In this document: positions 47,884 to 59,920 of the stretch, piece after piece | How the letters are laid out: each line of letters opens with the position of its first letter | Position numbering within the stretch: the first letter of the stretch is position 1 | From: Musa acuminata AAA Group | Lineage: Eukaryota; Streptophyta; Magnoliopsida; Zingiberales; Musaceae | Assembly: GCF_036884655.1 (NCBI RefSeq) | Contig: NC_088335.1 | Location: 42,578,501-42,642,500 of the forward strand | Direction: 5' to 3' | Length of the DNA stretch: 64,000 nucleotides | The notes under the pieces: generated by a model | The model's database searches: none | The model's input: only the letters and a program-made list of their open reading frames with translations | Told to the model about the DNA's origin: nothing | Position numbers and translations under genes: made by a program

Positions 47884-48534
47884 TGTCGCGGACAGTCGTC
47901 ATGCACCAGCAACAACTTCATCAACGGACCGCTCGTCGCTTTCGTTTGCTTATACATATGTTTAGTAGTGTGTTGCTTTGTTTTATGTGTTTTTGCTTGA
48001 AAATTGAGTGGGAATAGTTTGTAGGGTTGCAGAGTAACCGCTCACCATAATGGGCAAAACTACCCAAAATGGCCTAGCTTTCACGTGTCATGACCTATTT
48101 TCTATAGGCTATAATGCGATGCAAAATGTCAGCCATCTCAGCACCCTAGAACCACCCGAGTAGCACAGGGTTGGATGAGGGTTTGAGATAGTGTTGGGCA
48201 TTGATTGGATTCACAATTTCGCACGTAAAGCCTACAGGGACTTGCAAACGCGCCCAACAACTGATGAGCAATCATTTGTAGACTTGCAAAGGCGTCCTTA
48301 TTTTCTTCTTCCTCTCTTTTCTCTCTTATACACCAAGTATTTGTTGAATTACTTATAAAGTTGTCCTCTTTATGAGACGATGAGACTTGTTTGTCTCTCG
48401 TTTTTTGAACTAATCAATTTGTTCTTTTACAGTTCCTTCAAGACCTGAGCGAGGTTGCAATTAGGTTGACCTTTTGCAAATGAATAATGCAAGGGTGCCT
48501 CACGACTTAGATGATTCCAAGTAAGTTCATAATA
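47884..48534 (+). repeat. 3' LTR of the chromovirus
   Basis: Starts TGTCGCGGACAG right after the polypurine tract. Alignable to the 5' LTR over its full length; the right end is eroded (AAGTTCATAATA). Confidence 0.85.
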
Positions 48535-51100
48535 GTACGTAAGATATAAAAGAAACAATAAAAAGAGAAGTTATTCTTGCCCATTTTTCCTAGTAGTATG
48601 TTAAGAAATGTCAACCAATTCCAATGATTTCTTGTAGTCTCTTGCATTTGAAATTCATTTATTTTCATATAGGTGCATGACACTCTCTTTAGAGGTTTAA
48701 CCAAAGTACAACATAGTTATAAGGTTGGAGAATCTCTTTTGCTTATATGGCAAGCCATGTTTTATTGTTTTCCTTTATCTTCAATGCCTCTTTCATACTA
48801 TATATGGTTATCGAAACCCCACATAAGGAGTGGATGAATAAGGATGGCAGAAGATAAATTAGATGGTAGTTTTTCATCCGAGTCTTTGGCATTCTTCACT
48901 TGGATCTCATTGCTTGAGTTGGTAATCTCACCAACCATAAGTGAGCACATTACAAAAATTCCACGAATGTGATTCCTAACAAGCAACATGGACAACTACA
49001 TATCGAATAATGGATGATTCAAGCATTCTTTTATTTTCAATGTCATCATGGTTCATGGGGTCAGCCAATCCTAGTCTGAAGTCAATTTTGATGGTTCAAC
49101 AAGTTATTAGCAAGCTAAGTGGATTTTAATTGATTTCTTCTAATTTTGATGGATTTCCAATCATTTGGAGGAAACAAAAAAAAAAGGCTCTTAGCAACCA
49201 ATCTGATTTGTCGAACAAACAAATTGCTCTTGGCAGACCCTAAACAAATTGCTCATGGCAACCAATTTGTTGAACAAGCAACCATGCATGAACCCTTTTA
49301 ACCACCATTAAATGCCATCAGATACCATTTCCAACAATGTGAACCCTCTTTTATATGGTCAAATTACCTTGCCAACATCATCCCTCCAATTAGCTAAAAG
49401 GATATATAAAATTATTAACAAAGATTTTGCTAATTGTGTGCACATTTAACAAATTGTGAAGCCGACCATGAACCTAACCAATGTCAATGACTTGATAGTC
49501 TTTCAAACTACACTACGACTAATTCTTTTCTAATATTATGCAAATTGTTTCATAACGTTCATGATACCTGATGTCATGTTTAGAAATTTTATGATTCTCA
49601 AAGCAGTCATAACATGTGGAATCAGATCCTTGCAATTTTGTAGCAATATGCCATGAATCTCTCATACCAGGATAAACAAAAAATGGAATCTGATTATTGC
49701 ATTTTCTAGGGATATATCCTGATGCTCTCAAGTGGGGCACCACCTTGAACATTTTGAGTTTAGGTTTCCTACAGAAAAACTATACCCTTGGACAGACAAC
49801 AACCAACAATAGTGCAATACCTTCATATGCTTCGAAGGATCCAAACGGATTGAGAAAGAGCTACCCAGTAAGACAATACTCAAAAACACAAATAAAGAAA
49901 TTTTTAGGAAAAAGTATTCTTTAGGAAGACTTCCCTTGCAAATTGTAGTCATCCAATCCTTTATGTCAATGGCTGCACAGATATGATATGAAAAGTCGCA
50001 TGTCTATATTGAAATGTGTATTTCTGGTAAACTTGAAACGGCATTTTTTATTGAACAAGGATTAACAATTATGATCATGAATACAGAATACAAATATTCT
50101 TAATTAAAATCTATACTGTATGATTCTATATTATTACTACTATCAAAAAAATTATTTTTCATTAAAAAACTCGACAATCAACAAAACTTTCACAATTTGG
50201 GGACATCACTAAAATACATAGTTATCATCGACAAATATCCAAATGCAAATGATTATTATGGTTGTTGTAGTAGGATTGTTCCAAACAAATTTGACATGCA
50301 ACCATCTTACGACTTAAAAATGAAGAAGAGTTTGGTATATAACCAAGTGGTCTTTGTTCCTAACTTTCTTTCATATCCAGACTCTGTGATTCCTCGTGCT
50401 TTTTCATTAGCAAGGTTCTTCTATATCAATTAATCTGTCCATTGGAGAATAATTCTCTCTAGTGACCTTAGGACTTCCCAAGAGCTAATATGATGGCATG
50501 ATTTCCATCCAAAAGAATCTTTACCAAACATATGAAAAAAGGAGGACTTAGAAAAAAGTCGAAGTACTTTCCACACTTCGCTTTTCTTCTGAACGCTCAA
50601 CATAAGTCATTGTAACCATAAGTACATTGAAATGATCTAAAGTTGTAAGCATTATAATTTTTTTTATGTCACACTCAAAGTCTCTAACATCACACTTCAG
50701 ATTGAACCTACTACCTAGAACAAGTTACAGTTCACACTGACCTCGCCCAGTATCATTCCCAACATATTGGCTAGATTTTATTGGCTCATAGCAAAAATAA
50801 CCTCACTCCAGCTAACAAAACATGGACGGAAATACCAATCTTGAACTGCAAATTCGGGTATATGTTTGAACTTCGCATCATTATTCTGTTCCAGTGAACG
50901 AACCTATACCAATGGCCACAAGATATGAGGACCTCCAAATAGGACGCAAAAACAATATGTGCATTGATGCAATATTCAACCGAAATAATACTACACTATT
51001 GAAAAGTAACATTTGCCAGCCAACATATTTGTCAACTTGGATAGGAAGAAAAGCATAACTTTTTTTCGGATCAGCAAGTTAGAAGGTAGGGCAGCTGTAA
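48535..51100. other. Intergenic region, nothing recognised
   Basis: AT-rich, with only short ORFs on both strands (up to 78 codons) and no domains. The right part may include the 3' UTR of the small minus-strand ORF at 51101. Confidence 0.5.
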
Positions 51101-51361
51101 TCATGTTCTTCCTCCTCTACGTCTGCGTGCTACATAGTCACCTCTGTCAGGGTAGTAGACACCAGTCTCTTCCAACCAAGAAGCAAGTGGGCTTCCATGA
51201 ATAGTTCCAACACTACGATATCTGGTTTCCATGTCCACCAACAGTTCATTCTCTCTTTCCCACAAGTCCTTACCCCTCGCCGGAATCAATGACCCAGACC
51301 AAGTATTATGCCACAGGAAGGAAAATGCCACCAAAAGCAAAGGAAAGATGAAAAGGAGGGC

Positions 51362-51394
<33 letters not shown>

Positions 51395-51421
51395 TGTTCT
51401 TTGCTTACCCACCCTTACCAA
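51101..51421 (-). CDS. Possible small membrane protein, unknown family
   Basis: Minus-strand ORF of 106 residues. The first 20 residues come partly from a GA microsatellite (RERERERERER) and may be untranslated or very basic. Then follow one hydrophobic segment (LLFIFPLLLVAFSFLW) and a compact polar domain with WSGSLIPARGKDLWEREN, then ETRYRSVGTIHGSPLASWLE and ETGVYYPDRGDYVARRR. The composition of the C-terminal 70 residues looks like a conserved folded protein rather than random translation. I do not recognise the family. The start at 51421 is the only in-frame ATG before the hydrophobic segment; an upstream exon is possible but no clear acceptor is seen. Possible single-pass membrane topology with the domain after the helix. 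Confidence 0.45.
51364..51392. repeat. (CT)n microsatellite
   Basis: About 14 CT units on the plus strand (GA on the minus), at the 5' end of the small minus-strand ORF. Confidence 0.95.
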
Positions 51422-52831
51422 AACAACATGACTAGATCAAGAACCCTAACACCAAGAATCTTGAAAAGAGACAAAGGCGAAGAAGAAGAAGAAGGAGAAG
51501 ACGAAGAGAAATAATAAGCATCAGTGCACGGACCTTTTTCTCCTCGGACGTCTCCTTCTTCTCGTAGGGGAAGGAAAGATCCCGATGGCTGGCATCAGAG
51601 GCCGCATTCCGGAAGGAGACGGAGAGAGCAGGAAGAAACCCTGGTAAGCCCGTCCCTCCTCTTTCTTTGGCTTCTGACTCCGCCTTGGGCTCGCAACTCT
51701 GATGCGTGACACAGAGAGAGAGATGGAGAGGGCGTTAGGGAGGATGAGCAAAATAAATACACAGAGAGAGGAGGGGGCAAAGAAAGAGTGTCAGCTGTTA
51801 CTGCTGCTTTCGAGCCTGTCTCCTCTATTCCTTTTTCTTGTTCTTTTCTCCGCCTTTGTCTTTCTCTCTCTCTCTCTCTCTCTCCCTCTCTCTCTCTGCT
51901 CGCTTTTTCTTTTATGTTCTCAAGAAAGGCGAATGCAGAAGGGAGAAGAGAGAGAACGAGAGAGACGGGAATGCCAACGAGGCGGAGAGAGACGACTGTG
52001 CGTGCGTGAGGAAGAGGGGAGAGAGATAGAGAGAGGAAAAGAGAGGGGACGGGGGGGGGGGAGAGGATTTTCGAACAGGGAGAACGACGCGCGTGACGCG
52101 TGCACCGGGCTGATGCGCTGGCGCTCGCGTGTCATCCAAAGTATCACCCGGATCATCTTCTCGGCTGACAAGGCGGGACCCGAAGATTGTCCCCACAAAT
52201 CACGTCGCCCGTAAACTTTCATCGGGTGACTCAGTCGAACCACGCAATCAGCATCTTTTGTGCGTTTGGCGTTGGCGAACACTACCTAAGAGAAAGAAAG
52301 GTCAAGAGACATGGATGGGAAGGTGACTATGGACGGGGGCTAGAGAGGGAAAAGCTTCAGAGAAGGAAAGGTTAGGAGACATGGATGGAGTAGCAGCAGT
52401 GACCATGCATGCCCTAGCTAGCTAGGGGTTGGACACTGAGCGCTCTGCCCCTGCTGCTTTGTCTACTAAAGGATGGCATGGCAGCAGTGGAAGACACAGT
52501 CATACTCAGCATGGAGGGTACAGAGTTAATAGTCTTATACAGCTTGTGCTCTGCTAATACCTTGCCTCTGGTACTTTGCTTCTGTAGCAACAGCAACTCT
52601 GTAGGACCTCTGCCTGTCTCCTCCACAGTCGAATCTGAATTGCCTAACAAATTGGATCAGCTGCCTGTACCACCTTGGAGCTCAAGGCCTGGATCACCAA
52701 TTACCATTGCAACTCCATTTGCGTGTGCTGCTCCATCATCATGTACCTTCAACCATGTTACTGACATATCTCACTGCATATCTCTATTGACCTTGAGCTG
52801 AGTCAAACAGGTCACCTTTCTATAGGAAAAG
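51422..52831. other. Low-complexity region between the small ORF and the second kinase
   Basis: Purine- or pyrimidine-rich throughout. A second (CT)n run lies at 51862-51898, many GAGAGA blocks between 51710 and 52040, and an 11-bp G run at 52051-52061. ORFs here are repeat-driven. The right part (about 52400-52831) is likely the 3' UTR of the minus-strand kinase. Confidence 0.55.
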
Positions 52832-54106
52832 CTAAAAGACCAATCGATGCAGCAAATTAGCAGAAAAACAAATATTATTATCGACCTCAACAGCAGGTGT
52901 ACAGATCTGTCTCTCCCCAGTCATTTGATTCACAATTACTACATCATCTAATTCATCAGTGTAGTCTGGAACACCATATCCAACAGAATCAGAGAAGCGA
53001 TCTGCTGCTGAACTGATGTAATCAGTATTGCTGTGACCGATTGGTTCATCGGCAGCATCTGCTCTAGCGACTGTAGGTTCCTCCTCACTCATCCTTACCG
53101 TGATCCAGTTGTCATCGCATGTCCAATTGGACGCCGGAAAGCCGCCGCTGATCAGCTGTCGGATCCTCTCCTCTGGGCTGTCGAATTGCCGGTCCATCTC
53201 CACCTCTTCTTCTTCATCTGCTACGGAGTCCCATAAGCTCTGCTCCAGTGTGCTCCTTGGAGAGACCTTTACCTGACTCGAATCGCTTTCCGTGAAGCGG
53301 TTCGGTGGACTCCGCTTCGCCAGGAACGGGTGCTGCAGTAACTGATCCGCCGTCCACCGCTCTCTCGCGTCCCTCCTCAAACACTTGTCGAGGAAGTCCT
53401 TGGCCTCCTCCGACAACCACCCTGGGCACTTCGGGACGTCCGTCGTGAAGCCGATGCGGTGCAAGGCGGCGGCCGGGACGTCGACGTCGGGCCAGGGAGG
53501 CAGCCCGCTGGCCATTTCGACGACCGTGCACCCGAGCGCCCATATGTCGGCCGGCGCCCCCTGCTCCTCTCCGCGCGCCACCTCCGGCGCCATGAACATC
53601 GGCGTGCCCGCGATAGGCCGCACCGTACCGTCGTCCCCAGTGGTCGGCCGTGCACACCCGAGGTCCGCGACCTTGGCGCGCCCGTCCGGCCATATCAGGA
53701 CGTTCCTGCTCTTGACGTCGCAATGCGCGATGGACTTGGCGTGGAGGTAAGCAAGGCCGCGGAGTATGTCACCGGTGTAGGACCGGATCACGCCCTCTTC
53801 CAGGCGGTCGCCGTGCTTCACTATGCATTCAGAGAGCGAACCAAGCGGCGCGTATTCCAAGAACAGGTTGTAGGAGAGCTGGCCGCCCGAGGATTCGGCG
53901 GTGACGTCGAAGCCGAGGCAGGACACGATGTTGGGGTGGTGGAGAGAGGAGAGGATACCTTGCTCCCTTTGCAGCGAAGCGTGGAGGGAGAGGTCGGCGG
54001 ACTTGACGGCGAATAGGTAGCCAGAGGGGAAGGCGGTCGCCAGGAAGACGGTAGCGGTGGAGCCGCGGCCGATGGTCCTGCCGCGGCACCACTGGCTAAT
54101 GGCCAT
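52832..54106 (-). CDS. MAPKKK17/18-like protein kinase (intronless)
   Basis: Kinase of 424 residues starting MAISQWCRGRTIGRGSTATV. A start with W-RG-IGRGSTATV is characteristic of the plant MAPKKK17/18/19/20 group. Motifs: glycine loop 13-20; K35 in AVK; helix-C E48; HCDVKSRN 128-135; DLG (not DFG) at 148-150; GTPMFMAPE 167-175; and the domain end near WTADQLLQHPF. The acidic tail holds EERIRQLISGG and WITVRMSEE. The N-terminal segment and GC-rich coding match the group. Family members feed MKK3 and clade-C MAPKs in ABA and stress responses (established for Arabidopsis, inferred here). This is the second kinase of the group in the window; it shares with the first the YNLFLEY motif and a WSx-type wound-up C-tail, but sequences are clearly diverged. 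Confidence 0.88.
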   Translation of the reverse strand: MAISQWCRGRTIGRGSTATVFLATAFPSGYLFAVKSADLSLHASLQREQGILSSLHHPNIVSCLGFDVTAESSGGQLSYNLFLEYAPLGSLSECIVKHGDRLEEGVIRSYTGDILRGLAYLHAKSIAHCDVKSRNVLIWPDGRAKVADLGCARPTTGDDGTVRPIAGTPMFMAPEVARGEEQGAPADIWALGCTVVEMASGLPPWPDVDVPAAALHRIGFTTDVPKCPGWLSEEAKDFLDKCLRRDARERWTADQLLQHPFLAKRSPPNRFTESDSSQVKVSPRSTLEQSLWDSVADEEEEVEMDRQFDSPEERIRQLISGGFPASNWTCDDNWITVRMSEEEPTVARADAADEPIGHSNTDYISSAADRFSDSVGYGVPDYTDELDDVVIVNQMTGERQICTPAVEVDNNICFSANLLHRLVF

Positions 54107-54192
54107 TAGCTATCCTGGAGAAGAAGAAGATTGCCTTGAACCTTCACCGAACTGCGGAAGGAGGAGTTGGGGATCTCAACAAAGAGCAGAGC

Positions 54193-54200
54193 CTTTTATA
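54193..54200 (-). promoter_or_regulatory. TATA box of the second kinase
   Basis: TATAAAAG on the minus strand, about 87 bases before the start codon, a good plant TATA consensus at a normal distance. Confidence 0.6.
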
Positions 54201-56214
54201 CTGCCATGCGAAGGCGGAGAAGGGGAAAGAGAGGGTTGACTTCTGGTCTTTGGTACCGATGTTCGACAAGAAGCAAGAGTCAACGCAAATATAACAAGGA
54301 GTCAAACTTTTATGAAATTAAAATTCTGTAATTAATCGAGACATGTCCATTGCATTTTCAAGCACAAGTCCAAACAAGCACAGGGATGCTAATTCGGAGT
54401 GGTGTTGAGGTCAGATAGCATTGTCGATTAGGTTCGGAGTTGATGAGATGGTTGACTTGGAATACCACTCGAGCTAGAATTGACTTGTGGCCACTCGGAT
54501 GCCTCAAAAAGTCAACCCCGGATGTGTATGGATGTTAGGTGAGAGCACAACCGTTGCACCAAAAGGAAACGGAAGTGTTGAGTTCGGAAAGAAGTGGTTG
54601 CACCAAAAGAAAGGCTCTATAACTTTAGTGGACTTCTTATTTACTAGAATTATTATTTTTTAATGCAATATTCATCTTCTAATCAAAGCAATTCATGTCA
54701 ACATCTTAAATTATTCAAAACCTTGAATTTATTATTAAAGATCATGAACTTTATTTGCTAAACCGATCGATATATTCAAACATGTATATGTATTTTCTTA
54801 CGATATAAAACTCTTTTTAGTGTTGAAAGATCTCACACCCCCAAATTAAAAAATTAAGTCGCGTTTCAATTAAGATATATAAGAGAATAATATGTGAAAA
54901 AATAAAGTAAAGGATTTGAAGAAACCAAAGGCATGAATCATTATCTTATATGCTCTTGAAGAATAGAAACAATGATGTATAATAAAATTAAAACAGATAT
55001 AAGTTAAAAATATAAAAGAATGGTAAAAATGAAGTTTAAAATTATAAGTTTAAAACATGTGGAGTCATGTGAAGAGCAAACTCCAAATTACATGATGAAA
55101 GTATTTAAATTAAATAAACATTTTTTATTTTAAAATTCTAACAAAGAAAATTTAAAATTGAACATGAAAACAAACTCAAAAGTCATGGTTAGGCAACTTA
55201 TTAGCCATGTCAGTGAGGGCAGAGAACACAAAGAACAAGAGAATTGATTGCTTTTGCTTTAGCAAAAGTTGACTTTGGCTACAGAAGAATAAAGAACAGA
55301 TGTTTGAAAGAACTCCCTCCAATGGAAGAATCCAAGTCAGAGCTGAAAGAGAATTAAGATTAACAATAAAACCAGTCCCAATAAGTAGCAGAACTTTTAT
55401 GTTAAGATACAATACATACTAATCATATAAAAACACATTATAAAGCTACTGATCATGGGTTTTACACCACCATTGGAATAACAAAGCCAACATATCATCA
55501 AACATTACTTATGATCTCAATTATTATTAGTACATCTAAAATAAATAAAACTCAGTTATTATTAGTACATCTATTAAACTTTTTATAAATTAATGTGAGC
55601 CTAAATTATATGTATTTCACTTAAGAACTTGATATTTTTGTTGACGCTTATGATACGAAGTCAATAATAATTTTACGTCCATTAATGATGTTACTTTAAT
55701 CATATCCGATGTAATAGGAAAAGTTTTGCATGATTATGATCTTAAGTATGGATGATTCCTCGTTATCTTATTTATTTATAATAACATATTTTTATGCATC
55801 AATAAAATTTATATTTAAAAAAATATTATTTTACTAACTTGAATGTTTCTTACTATTCATATCATTTATCTCCTTATTATACTTTAAGAAAAATAATTAT
55901 GCATATTAAAATGCAACATCCGTCTTAAGAATTTGACAACTATTACATACATAAAAGGTAGACAAAAGGTGCTTTGAACTTTTTCGCCCAAGATATATGC
56001 ATCGCACATGAAGGATGTTAGTGCATCGAGCATTTTAATGCATGTCTTAGGTAAAAGTATCATATACGAATAAATACTTTACACGATTAAGATACATCGG
56101 ATGATTTGATAATCATATATTGTACGAACGTATCATGACCAAAGAAATACTTTACCGGAGTGAGTAAGAAACCACTTTGGTCGCAAAGCTCATCTTTATG
56201 TTTGGACACAAATA

Positions 56215-56252
<38 letters not shown>

Positions 56253-56894
56253 TATTAATATTAATATATACAGAAATATTTCGATTATTCATAATTAAAA
56301 ATTGATTTATAATTAAACTTGCAACATTTTTGTAATTTAATTTTATTTTATTTTATCACTGTGTACTCATCATAAATGAAATAGAAGGAAAATATACATT
56401 GAAGAACGAATAAACGGTTGCACTTCTCTAAAACAGCAGGGAGATGAAACGAACATTAAAGTAAGAAGTGCTTCTTCTTCCTCCCAACCCGCCTTCTGTT
56501 TCTTTCTGCTTCCTTCGATTCCCATCTGTAGCAGCAGTGGAAGGTGAAAGGAAAAGAGTAAGACAAAAAAAGGAGGAGGCCGACAACAAAACGCCGCCAC
56601 CGGCATCAGTACTCTCGGTAGGGCCCTTCCCCAGCCTCAATCTGCTCTCCCGGACTCCAATTCGGTCCTGTCTTCTCCAAAGTTTCCCATTCCCAATCCA
56701 CGCGGCCACCGTTTAAACCCTTCAATCCTCCATAAACCCACTTTTCCTCAATGTTAATCCTGTTTTCGAGACAAAAGTTTGATTTTTGGGATAAAATCTT
56801 TACGTACAGGGACGGATTTTTTGAATTCAACAAGGAAAGAAGAAGTTGACTGCTACGGGTTGAATTTAGCCGTACATTCATCGATTACATCGTT
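54201..56894. other. Intergenic region, no gene seen
   Basis: AT-rich with short ORFs only. Contains a (TA)n run at 56222-56246. From about 56460 the sequence becomes richer in C and T and probably includes the promoter and 5' UTR of the gene at 56895. Confidence 0.5.
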
Positions 56895-57792
56895 ATGCCA
56901 TCGGGTCCGAAGAAGAGGAAGGCGGCCAGGCGCAAGAAGGAGATGGCTCTCCGCCCTGCAAATCCTGCTGCTCCTCCTCGGGGTAGTTCTTTCGCCTTTC
57001 TGTCTCCTTTTATAGATGAATGTATGCGTCTCTCTGTTTTCCTACTTGAACTCGTTTGTGCTCGATGTTTCTTCAGATAGTGAGCAACACGATGATCCGG
57101 TGCCCGTTGAGGACAACAAGGAGAACGACGGTGGATCCCCCGCATCTTCCTCCTCATCTTTAAGTCGGGAGAACCACCGTTTTCGATCTGCCGAAGCGTT
57201 GTTAGGGTCTGAAGCTGTTGAGTTTGTTAGCAGAGCAGAAGATGCGGAGAGCGGTAAAGGAGCAACCTTGGCCGAGGAAGATGACGAGGGGTCTGTTGTT
57301 GTGGGAAATGATTTAGCTTTTACGAATGCGGCTGAGTCCATCGCTGGATCAGAAGATTCGGCTTTAGAATTCGCTGAATCTGAAAAGGAAGATGAGAAAC
57401 CTGCCGAGGAGACGGCTGTTGACGTCGAAAATATTGTTGCTATGACTGAAGAGCGGGGGCCGACTGATGAGGTTGCTGCTAAGTGTTTTGAGGAGACTTC
57501 GGGCGAAGCCGCAGCGAAAGTAGTGCCGCTTCGTGATGCGGATGAGGCCCTCGAACAGCTCGGCGAGGAGAATCATGAAGCCCGCAGTGTTGATGGGAAA
57601 ACTGAGACTTTGCCGACCGCTGAGGTGCTATAGTTGGTCCTTCATGGTGCATCTTTCGTCTAACTAAATTAGTGTTCTAACCAGGAATGCCTTGAATGTA
57701 TGTAGGTTGAGCTCCCTGCTACACCTTTGCATCACGCAACCTGGTGGAATTGCTGCGGCTTGCTTGATGTTTTTGCAGGTTCTAGGAGATAG
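56895..57792 (+). CDS. Acidic protein with basic start and WWNCCGLLDVF tail, 3 exons
   Basis: Proposed exons 56895-56982, 57077-57624 and 57706-57792 give 240 residues. The protein begins with a basic, nuclear-signal-like stretch (MPSGPKKRKAARRKKEM). It continues with a long Glu/Asp/Ser-rich, probably disordered part (DSEQHDDPVPVEDNKENDGG and onwards) and ends in a short hydrophobic, Cys- and Trp-bearing segment, TWWNCCGLLDVFAGSRR. The exon 1/2 join keeps frame and creates DSEQ. The second intron (81 bases, GTGCTA..GTAG) is less certain: if it is retained, the protein stops at 57633 after PTAEVL. The conserved-looking tail argues for splicing. I recognise this only as an uncharacterised plant protein type; function unknown. 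Confidence 0.65.
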
Positions 57793-59888
57793 ATTCAGGT
57801 AAATATTCTAGTCAGAGAACTCGGTAGAGAGTGGCTCTTTGGCCAGAATTCATCTTGTGCTCTGCAGGTCAAATTTCTTATATCTATGTAATCCTGCAAT
57901 TGTATTGCATTGGTAAACTTGTTCTCTACCTGTAGCAAACGTGATTTTGCATGCTTATTGCTTCAACTGTACATGGATGTTCAACTTATGTTTGCATTTT
58001 CAAATCTAATATTTGGAAAAGCCTTAAAAATGAAGTCAAGTTACAACGATTTTGGTGAAAGTTTGTCAGATCCTGATTAGAGTTAAATGTTATTTTCAGG
58101 ACTGCTGAAATGAGAATAGGCATAAATGAATTGAATGAGCAATTGCCTTAACCGGACACATGTACTTTAACAAAATTGATATCTGAGAAGGATGTGGGTG
58201 ATAACAACTATAGGTCAGTGGATTGAAATGTTGAGAAATATGGAGTATAATTTCAGAGCAAGTTGCTTTGGAACTAAATAAGGATAAATGTGGAGATTGT
58301 CATCCAACTTAGATTAAGAGCAGACAAATATTAAATAAGATTATGATGGTCATATTAGTCTATGCTACAGGAAATTGGTTATCAGCAATGTGATAATTTA
58401 GAATTTATGAGGATGGATGAATTGGAATATTACATGTGCAGATACCTCTAATTGAATGAAGCTTCCTGGAGAAGGATTTTCACTTAGCCTTCCAACATCC
58501 AACATCCATTTTGACTGTTGAATGTTTTGTGTAATACTTCACAAATGCTTATGATTTGGGAAAATCATTCCGAGAAAGGACTTACCTATGCCAAATGACA
58601 ATCTTTGCAAAGATTAGATGGTTAAGATACTGGTACCCTTAGCCACCTTAGTTCCATGAGAGCTTTCCTAATGGCGGAAATCTTAAAAGGTAATGTTAGA
58701 TCTGTCGCACTGATAAATTGTAGAGTTACCTGGGGATGATTATTCATCCAGAGTGCATTAGCCTTAATATCTACCGAGTTGTTATGTTATATATGCAATA
58801 TTTGTTGCATAGTACTTCTGAGTTTGAGATAGTCTCGGTTATGATTGAATTTATATCACACATGAGGATAGCAATGATCAACCATAATTTAACAATTTCA
58901 GGCAAGTAGAGGTCACATTGACCTGAGCAAAACCAACAAAATTTAACAAGTAAATGTCAACAATTACAGAACCTCTGTGATATTGTATTAGTTATAGCGA
59001 CCTGATTGGGGGCTTTAGATAGGATACTTAGCTATCCCACCATCCATTTATGTTTTCTGAGGAAAATTTCAGCTAAATTTCTGTCTGTGTGCGGGAGATA
59101 AACTTTTAGAATTTATTTCTCTAATTTGTGGTCTGCTCTTTGTTTCTTAATTTGCATGGTTTCCTTTTTTTTTTTTGGTTATGCTCAATATTGTAGATGG
59201 TAGTACTATTTCTTACTGTAAATCTTAATAGTTTTTTGGCCACATTATCCCTCTAAATCCCTTTCTGTATCTCTTCTCATACAAAAAGAAAAATCCTTGC
59301 TCTTCTTTTGAGGTTAATCCTGGTGAAAGTGCCTCACACAGAAACTTGATTATAGAGTTTTTAAAAATAATTCAGATATCAAACTTGTTTGTAAATAAGG
59401 ACTTCCAAATGCTGAACTTGCGTTTGATTTCTAGGTATTTTTGCAAAAAAATTATCTCCTTGCAGGGAACTGTTGTGCAATATGTCACTTACTACTTTAT
59501 ATCAATGTGGTTTTCTTTTGTTTTTATTTTTTAATATAGGTCACTGTCATTTCTAATGGAAGCAGCAAATGGAGTATCTTCATATACAAGATTGTTTAAT
59601 AGAAGATGCATAATTTGTAATTGGAACTAGCAATCTTTACTCTTTGGAATTCAATTTTAACTGTTTAAAAAATATGTTGATCCACTAAAACTAATTAATA
59701 TATCATCAAACATTCAACTAAACTAAGACTGGTGAGCAGAATAACCTGTACTCTGTCTCATTGTTTATTAGTGAATCTGCAATCTCAAGGCTGCATCTTT
59801 CTCCTCTTCAAATCGTTTGCATCTTTTAACTTCTTAGAAACTGACTCTGAATTTACTGTTTATTCAGTAGATGAAGATGTAGGAATTT

Positions 59889-59892
<4 letters not shown>

Positions 59893-59920
<28 letters not shown>
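59893..59920. repeat. (GT)n microsatellite
   Basis: About 14 GT units. Confidence 0.95.

Larger units (their letters stand above)
41749..48534 (+). mobile_element. Decayed chromovirus (Ty3/gypsy with chromodomain)
   Basis: Plus-oriented element with 5' LTR 41749-42421, primer site TGGTATCAAAGGGAG at 42424 (initiator Met-tRNA type), gag (about 42460-43880), RT/RNase H (44550-46430), integrase remnants (46600-47370), chromodomain (about 47690-47850), polypurine tract AAGTGGGGGAGA (47871-47882) and 3' LTR 47884 to about 48534. All domains carry stops or frameshifts. An internal 231-bp tandem duplication and a 0.8 kb insertion further disrupt pol. LTRs differ considerably, so the element is old. 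Confidence 0.85.

Noticed and set aside
51702..52214. 170-codon plus-strand ORF with Leu/Ser and Arg/Glu runs
   Set aside because: Driven by CT and GA repeats; no folded segment, and nothing suggests a transcript on this strand.
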